Origin: Micropepsaceae bacterium
Lineage (GTDB): Bacteria; Pseudomonadota; Alphaproteobacteria; Micropepsales; Micropepsaceae
Reading direction: 5' to 3'
Length of the DNA stretch: 8,065 nt
Assembly (NCBI GenBank): GCA_025450355.1
Contig: JANWHR010000176.1
Location: 1-8,065, forward strand
A program made the translations under genes and the position numbers. This document shows, in pieces, positions 5,921-8,065 of this stretch (positions within the stretch are counted from its first letter, which is position 1; the number at the start of each line of letters is the position of its first letter). The notes below the pieces were generated by a model. It was not told the DNA's origin and searched no databases. It was given only the letters and a program-made list of their open reading frames with translations.

Positions 5921-7399
5921 ATGAGCGAAAGAACTTACGACCGCATCTATATCGGCGGAGAATGGGTACGCCCGCACTCCGGGCGCAGCATTTCATCCAT
6001 CGACCCTTCGACCGAGGAGGTCTGGGCGGAAGTCGCCGAAGCGGACGAGCGCGACGTCGATCTCGCGGCGGCTGCGGCCCGGTCCGCGATGCAGGGACCG
6101 TGGAGTTCGCGAGTCACGCCTGCACAACGCGGCGAACTGCTGTACCGGCTGGCCGGACTGCTCCGGCGTGACGCGGCGCGAATCGCGGAACTGGAAAGCC
6201 GCGACAACGGCAAGCCACTGCGCGACACGCTGGGCGAAATGCAGCGCGCCGCAGAGTGGTTGACGTTCTTTGCGGGGGCCGCTGACAAGATCGGGGGCGA
6301 ACAGATTCCCTTCCGGCCCAATGCGCTGGCCTATACGCGGCGCGAACCGGTGGGCGTGGTGGGCGCGATCCTGCCGTGGAATTCGCCCATGCTGCTGTAT
6401 TCGTGGAAGCTCGGCCCCGCACTCGCGGCGGGAAACGCCGTGGTGCTCAAACCCGCCGAACAGACGCCGGTCAGCGCGATGGAACTGGCCAGGCTCATCG
6501 CAGAAGCGCGATTTCCGGCCGGCGTGGTGAACGTTGTGCCGGGCTATGGACAGACCGCGGGCGCGGCACTGGCGGCGCATCCGGGCGTCAACAAGATATC
6601 CTTCACCGGCAGCCATGCCACGGCGCGGAAGATCATGCAGTCGGCCTCCGTCAATCTGAAACGGCTGACCTTCGAGTGCGGCGGCAAATCGCCCCACATC
6701 ATCTTCGCCGATGCCGATGTCGAACGCGCGCTGGTGGTTGCGACGCAATCCGCGTTCCGTTCGACCGGACAGTCCTGCTCGCTCGGATCGCGGCTGTTCG
6801 TGCAGAAGCCGCTCTATTCCGAATTCCTCGACCGCATCGCGGCACGCGCGCGCCGGATCCGGGTCGGGATGCCGCTCGACAAAAGCACGCAAATCGGACC
6901 TCAGACCTCGGCGGAACAGCTCGCCAAAACCCAATCCTATATCGCCACTGGCAAACAGCAAGGCGCGCAGCTGATTACCGGCGGTGGGCGGCCTCAAGGA
7001 TTTGACCGCGGCTACTTCATCGAACCCACGGTATTCGCCGGTGTCGAAAACCGTTCGCGCCTGGCGCAGGAAGAAATCTTCGGACCGGTGCTCGCCGTGA
7101 TTCCATTTGACAGTGAAGAAGAGGCCATCGCGCTCGCCAATGACGTCGAATATGGCCTCGTGGCGGGGTTGTGGACCGCTGATGTTTCGCGCGCGCATCG
7201 CATGGCTGCGGCGCTGCAATCGGGTCTGGTGACCGTGAACACCTTCCGCACGACCCATCCCATGCTGCCCTATGGCGGCTACAAGTTGAGCGGCGTCGGG
7301 CGCGAAAGCGGGATGGAGGCAATCCATCATTATACGGAGGTAAAAACCGTCGTCGTGGATTTCGATCCCGCGCCGCCCGCCGACCCCTTCGCGGATTGA
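5921..7399 (+). CDS. NAD-dependent aldehyde dehydrogenase
   Basis: Cytoplasmic enzyme that oxidises an aldehyde to the carboxylic acid with NAD(P)+. The 492-aa length is normal and all key residues are present: Asn154 in PWNSP, Lys177 and Glu180 in KPAE (Glu there usually goes with NAD+ preference), FTGS at 228-231, general base Glu252 in FECGGKSP, nucleophile Cys286 in GQSCSLGSR, and Glu385 with Phe387 in EEIFGP. The SCS context and LPYGGYKLSGVGRESG (449-464) place it in the classical ALDH superfamily rather than the CoA-acylating or semialdehyde-phosphate types. ATG 5921 is the first possible start (in-frame stop TAA at 5909-5911), with no evident Shine-Dalgarno site. The gene is divergent from the 2-oxoacid decarboxylase operon across 71 bp, so its substrate may be that enzyme's aldehyde product. 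This link is inference; betaine, benzaldehyde or other aldehydes cannot be excluded. Confidence 0.95.
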   Translation: MSERTYDRIYIGGEWVRPHSGRSISSIDPSTEEVWAEVAEADERDVDLAAAAARSAMQGPWSSRVTPAQRGELLYRLAGLLRRDAARIAELESRDNGKPLRDTLGEMQRAAEWLTFFAGAADKIGGEQIPFRPNALAYTRREPVGVVGAILPWNSPMLLYSWKLGPALAAGNAVVLKPAEQTPVSAMELARLIAEARFPAGVVNVVPGYGQTAGAALAAHPGVNKISFTGSHATARKIMQSASVNLKRLTFECGGKSPHIIFADADVERALVVATQSAFRSTGQSCSLGSRLFVQKPLYSEFLDRIAARARRIRVGMPLDKSTQIGPQTSAEQLAKTQSYIATGKQQGAQLITGGGRPQGFDRGYFIEPTVFAGVENRSRLAQEEIFGPVLAVIPFDSEEEAIALANDVEYGLVAGLWTADVSRAHRMAAALQSGLVTVNTFRTTHPMLPYGGYKLSGVGRESGMEAIHHYTEVKTVVVDFDPAPPADPFAD

Positions 7400-7443
7400 G
7401 CCGTTATTCTATCACCACGCGCGCCAGGCCACCTGCCAACCAT

Positions 7444-7478
7444 GCGCCGCCGTTCTCTTGTGCATGCGGCGCGGCGCC
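7444..7478. terminator. Possible terminator hairpins between convergent genes
   Basis: GCGCCGC (7444-7450) pairs with GCGGCGC (7466-7472) around a 15-nt loop. A tighter palindrome, GGCGC-G-GCGCC, covers 7468-7478 and competes with it. The gap separates the dehydrogenase stop (7399) from the convergent flavin-protein stop (7479). No T-run follows on either strand, so rho-independent termination is doubtful. Confidence 0.2.
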
Positions 7479-7856
7479 TCAGGCCGTGGGTTTTCGCGGC
7501 GGCACAACGTCGCTGAAATCCGCAAAGCCCTTCCATGCGGGCTCAACCGGCGCACAACCCGCCGCCGGAACGTAAACCGATGGTGCCACCAACTGCGGTT
7601 GTGGAATGTAACGCGGGCAATTCGGGAAAATATGCGCGGGCGTAACGCGCACGATCAACTGGCCTCCGGGGGAATCCGTGAGCAGCGGATCGTCAAAACA
7701 CAATTGCGCCGTTCCGTTGACGCGCAGCCGCTTCGGCTTGTCGCTCATGGCGATGAACCAAAGGCCGGCATTCGGATGGTCGCGGATATTGCCCAGGCTT
7801 TTGAACATGCCGTTTCCGTCATAGTCGGGAAAAATCAGAAGGTCTGGCGCAGGCAC
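7479..7856 (-). CDS. Pyridoxamine 5'-phosphate oxidase-like FMN-binding protein, N-terminally truncated (possible pseudogene)
   Basis: Member of the split-barrel flavin fold family related to pyridoxamine-phosphate oxidase. Visible hallmarks are FPDYDGNGMFKSLGNI (about 9-24), LRVNGTAQL (44-52) and VRVTPAHIFPNCPRYI (70-85), with a Pro-rich tail. Relatives with these motifs are usually around 200 aa and carry an N-terminal FLAT-type strand and a G-G-x-P-GFVRV segment before this point. Here the only start is GTG 7856. Family-like sequence (GFVRV) continues in frame just upstream of it, to about 7868, and then stops resembling the family; the frame closes at 7971-7973 without an ATG, GTG or TTG. 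About 70-80 N-terminal residues therefore appear lost, including part of the flavin-binding barrel. It is either a decaying remnant or a shortened protein of unknown role. It converges with the aldehyde dehydrogenase gene. Confidence 0.72.
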   Translation of the reverse strand: MPAPDLLIFPDYDGNGMFKSLGNIRDHPNAGLWFIAMSDKPKRLRVNGTAQLCFDDPLLTDSPGGQLIVRVTPAHIFPNCPRYIPQPQLVAPSVYVPAAGCAPVEPAWKGFADFSDVVPPRKPTA

Positions 7857-7874
7857 GCGGACGAAACCGGAATG

Positions 7875-7880
7875 TATAAT
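7875..7880 (+). promoter_or_regulatory. Perfect -10 hexamer upstream of the secreted-protein gene
   Basis: TATAAT matches the -10 consensus exactly in otherwise GC-rich DNA, preceded directly by TG. The -35 at the usual distance (7852-7857, GGCACG) is poor. Transcription would start near 7887, about 50 nt before GTG 7937. The site lies where the flavin-protein gene has lost its front end. Confidence 0.35.
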
Positions 7881-7926
7881 CAGGGCGCCTTTGCGGCTGT
7901 TTGTGCTATCGTCCGGTTTTCCAGAT

Positions 7927-7930
7927 GGAG
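7927..7930 (+). promoter_or_regulatory. Shine-Dalgarno site for the GTG start at 7937
   Basis: GGAG with 6 nt spacing to GTG 7937. It supports a GTG start where no suitable ATG exists (the ATG at 7925 is followed by a stop after one further codon). Confidence 0.6.
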
Positions 7931-7936
7931 TGAACC

Positions 7937-8065
7937 GTGAAACGCTGCCTGCTCGCTGCTGCTGCGCTAATCATTGCTGCCCCTGCCGTCGCACAGGTCC
8001 CACCCGATATCGCAGCGGGCATTCGCAAAATCGGCCCAATTGTGGACTCGCCTGGCACCGCGAAA
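7937..8065 (+). CDS. Secreted/periplasmic protein, 3' partial (possibly an alpha/beta hydrolase)
   Basis: Forty-three codons run open to the window end. The N-terminus VKRCLLAAAALIIAAPAVAQ is a clear Sec signal peptide: two basic residues early, an Ala/Leu core, then an AVA-Q type I cleavage site near residue 19. The mature part begins VPPDIAAGIRKIGPIVDSP. This opening, followed by P-x-T-A-K, is reminiscent of exported alpha/beta hydrolases in alphaproteobacteria, but too little is present to be sure. The start codon is supported by a well-spaced GGAG. It is transcribed divergently from the truncated flavin-protein gene. Confidence 0.7.
   Translation, partial: MKRCLLAAAALIIAAPAVAQVPPDIAAGIRKIGPIVDSPGTAK

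Noticed and set aside
5993..7330. 445-aa open frame on the minus strand
   Set aside because: It lies wholly inside the aldehyde dehydrogenase gene, whose catalytic residues are all present. The frame is rich in Arg/His/Gly with no recognisable motif, as expected for an antisense frame in GC-rich DNA.
7458..7940. 160-aa plus-strand frame opposite the flavin-protein gene
   Set aside because: The opposite strand carries clear pyridoxamine-phosphate-oxidase-family motifs; this frame has none.

Overview
The window is GC-rich, tightly packed bacterial chromosome. Proteobacteria are likely, probably an alphaproteobacterium. The reasons are a twin-arginine lipoprotein signal on the peptide-binding protein, several GTG starts, ATGA/GTGA gene overlaps, and protein sequences that read like alphaproteobacterial members of their families. 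This taxonomic call is inference from style; there is no rRNA or other marker gene here.

Layout. (A) 1-3164, plus strand: the end of an oligopeptide/dipeptide (Opp/Dpp-type) ABC importer operon. It holds a double-ATPase subunit (DppD-DppF type fusion, 5' end outside the window), overlapping by a few bases a family 5 substrate-binding lipoprotein. The permease genes are not visible and presumably lie upstream. (B) 3184-4518, plus: a 12-helix major facilitator carrier with the signature of the folate/biopterin transporter (BT1) branch, 19 bp after the binding-protein gene. A 7-residue mini-ORF overlaps both the stop before it and the start after it. (C) 4519-4689: a 171-bp gap between convergent genes, largely filled by a 124-bp element with 20-bp imperfect inverted ends made of an 8-9 bp GC-rich unit. 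It is probably also a terminator region. (D) 5849-4690, minus: a two-gene operon encoding the alpha (pyrimidine-binding) and beta (diphosphate-binding) halves of a thiamine-diphosphate 2-oxoacid decarboxylase of the sulfopyruvate/phosphonopyruvate decarboxylase type. (E) 5850-5920: a 71-bp divergent promoter region. (F) 5921-7399, plus: a complete NAD-type aldehyde dehydrogenase. (G) 7479-7856, minus: a pyridoxamine-phosphate-oxidase-like flavin protein that has lost its N-terminal part. (H) 7937-8065, plus: the start of a secreted protein, cut by the window end.

How they may work together. The split decarboxylase turns a 2-oxoacid into an aldehyde plus CO2, and the divergently transcribed dehydrogenase could oxidise that aldehyde to the acid. 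With a peptide-type importer and a BT1-type carrier upstream, the region could be a small uptake-and-catabolism locus. The substrate cannot be read from the sequence, and the functional link between blocks A/B and D/F is inference. Nothing here shows a clearly new system. The most distinctive items are the decarboxylase/dehydrogenase divergon, the inverted-repeat element, and the truncated flavin-protein gene with a new promoter-like junction.
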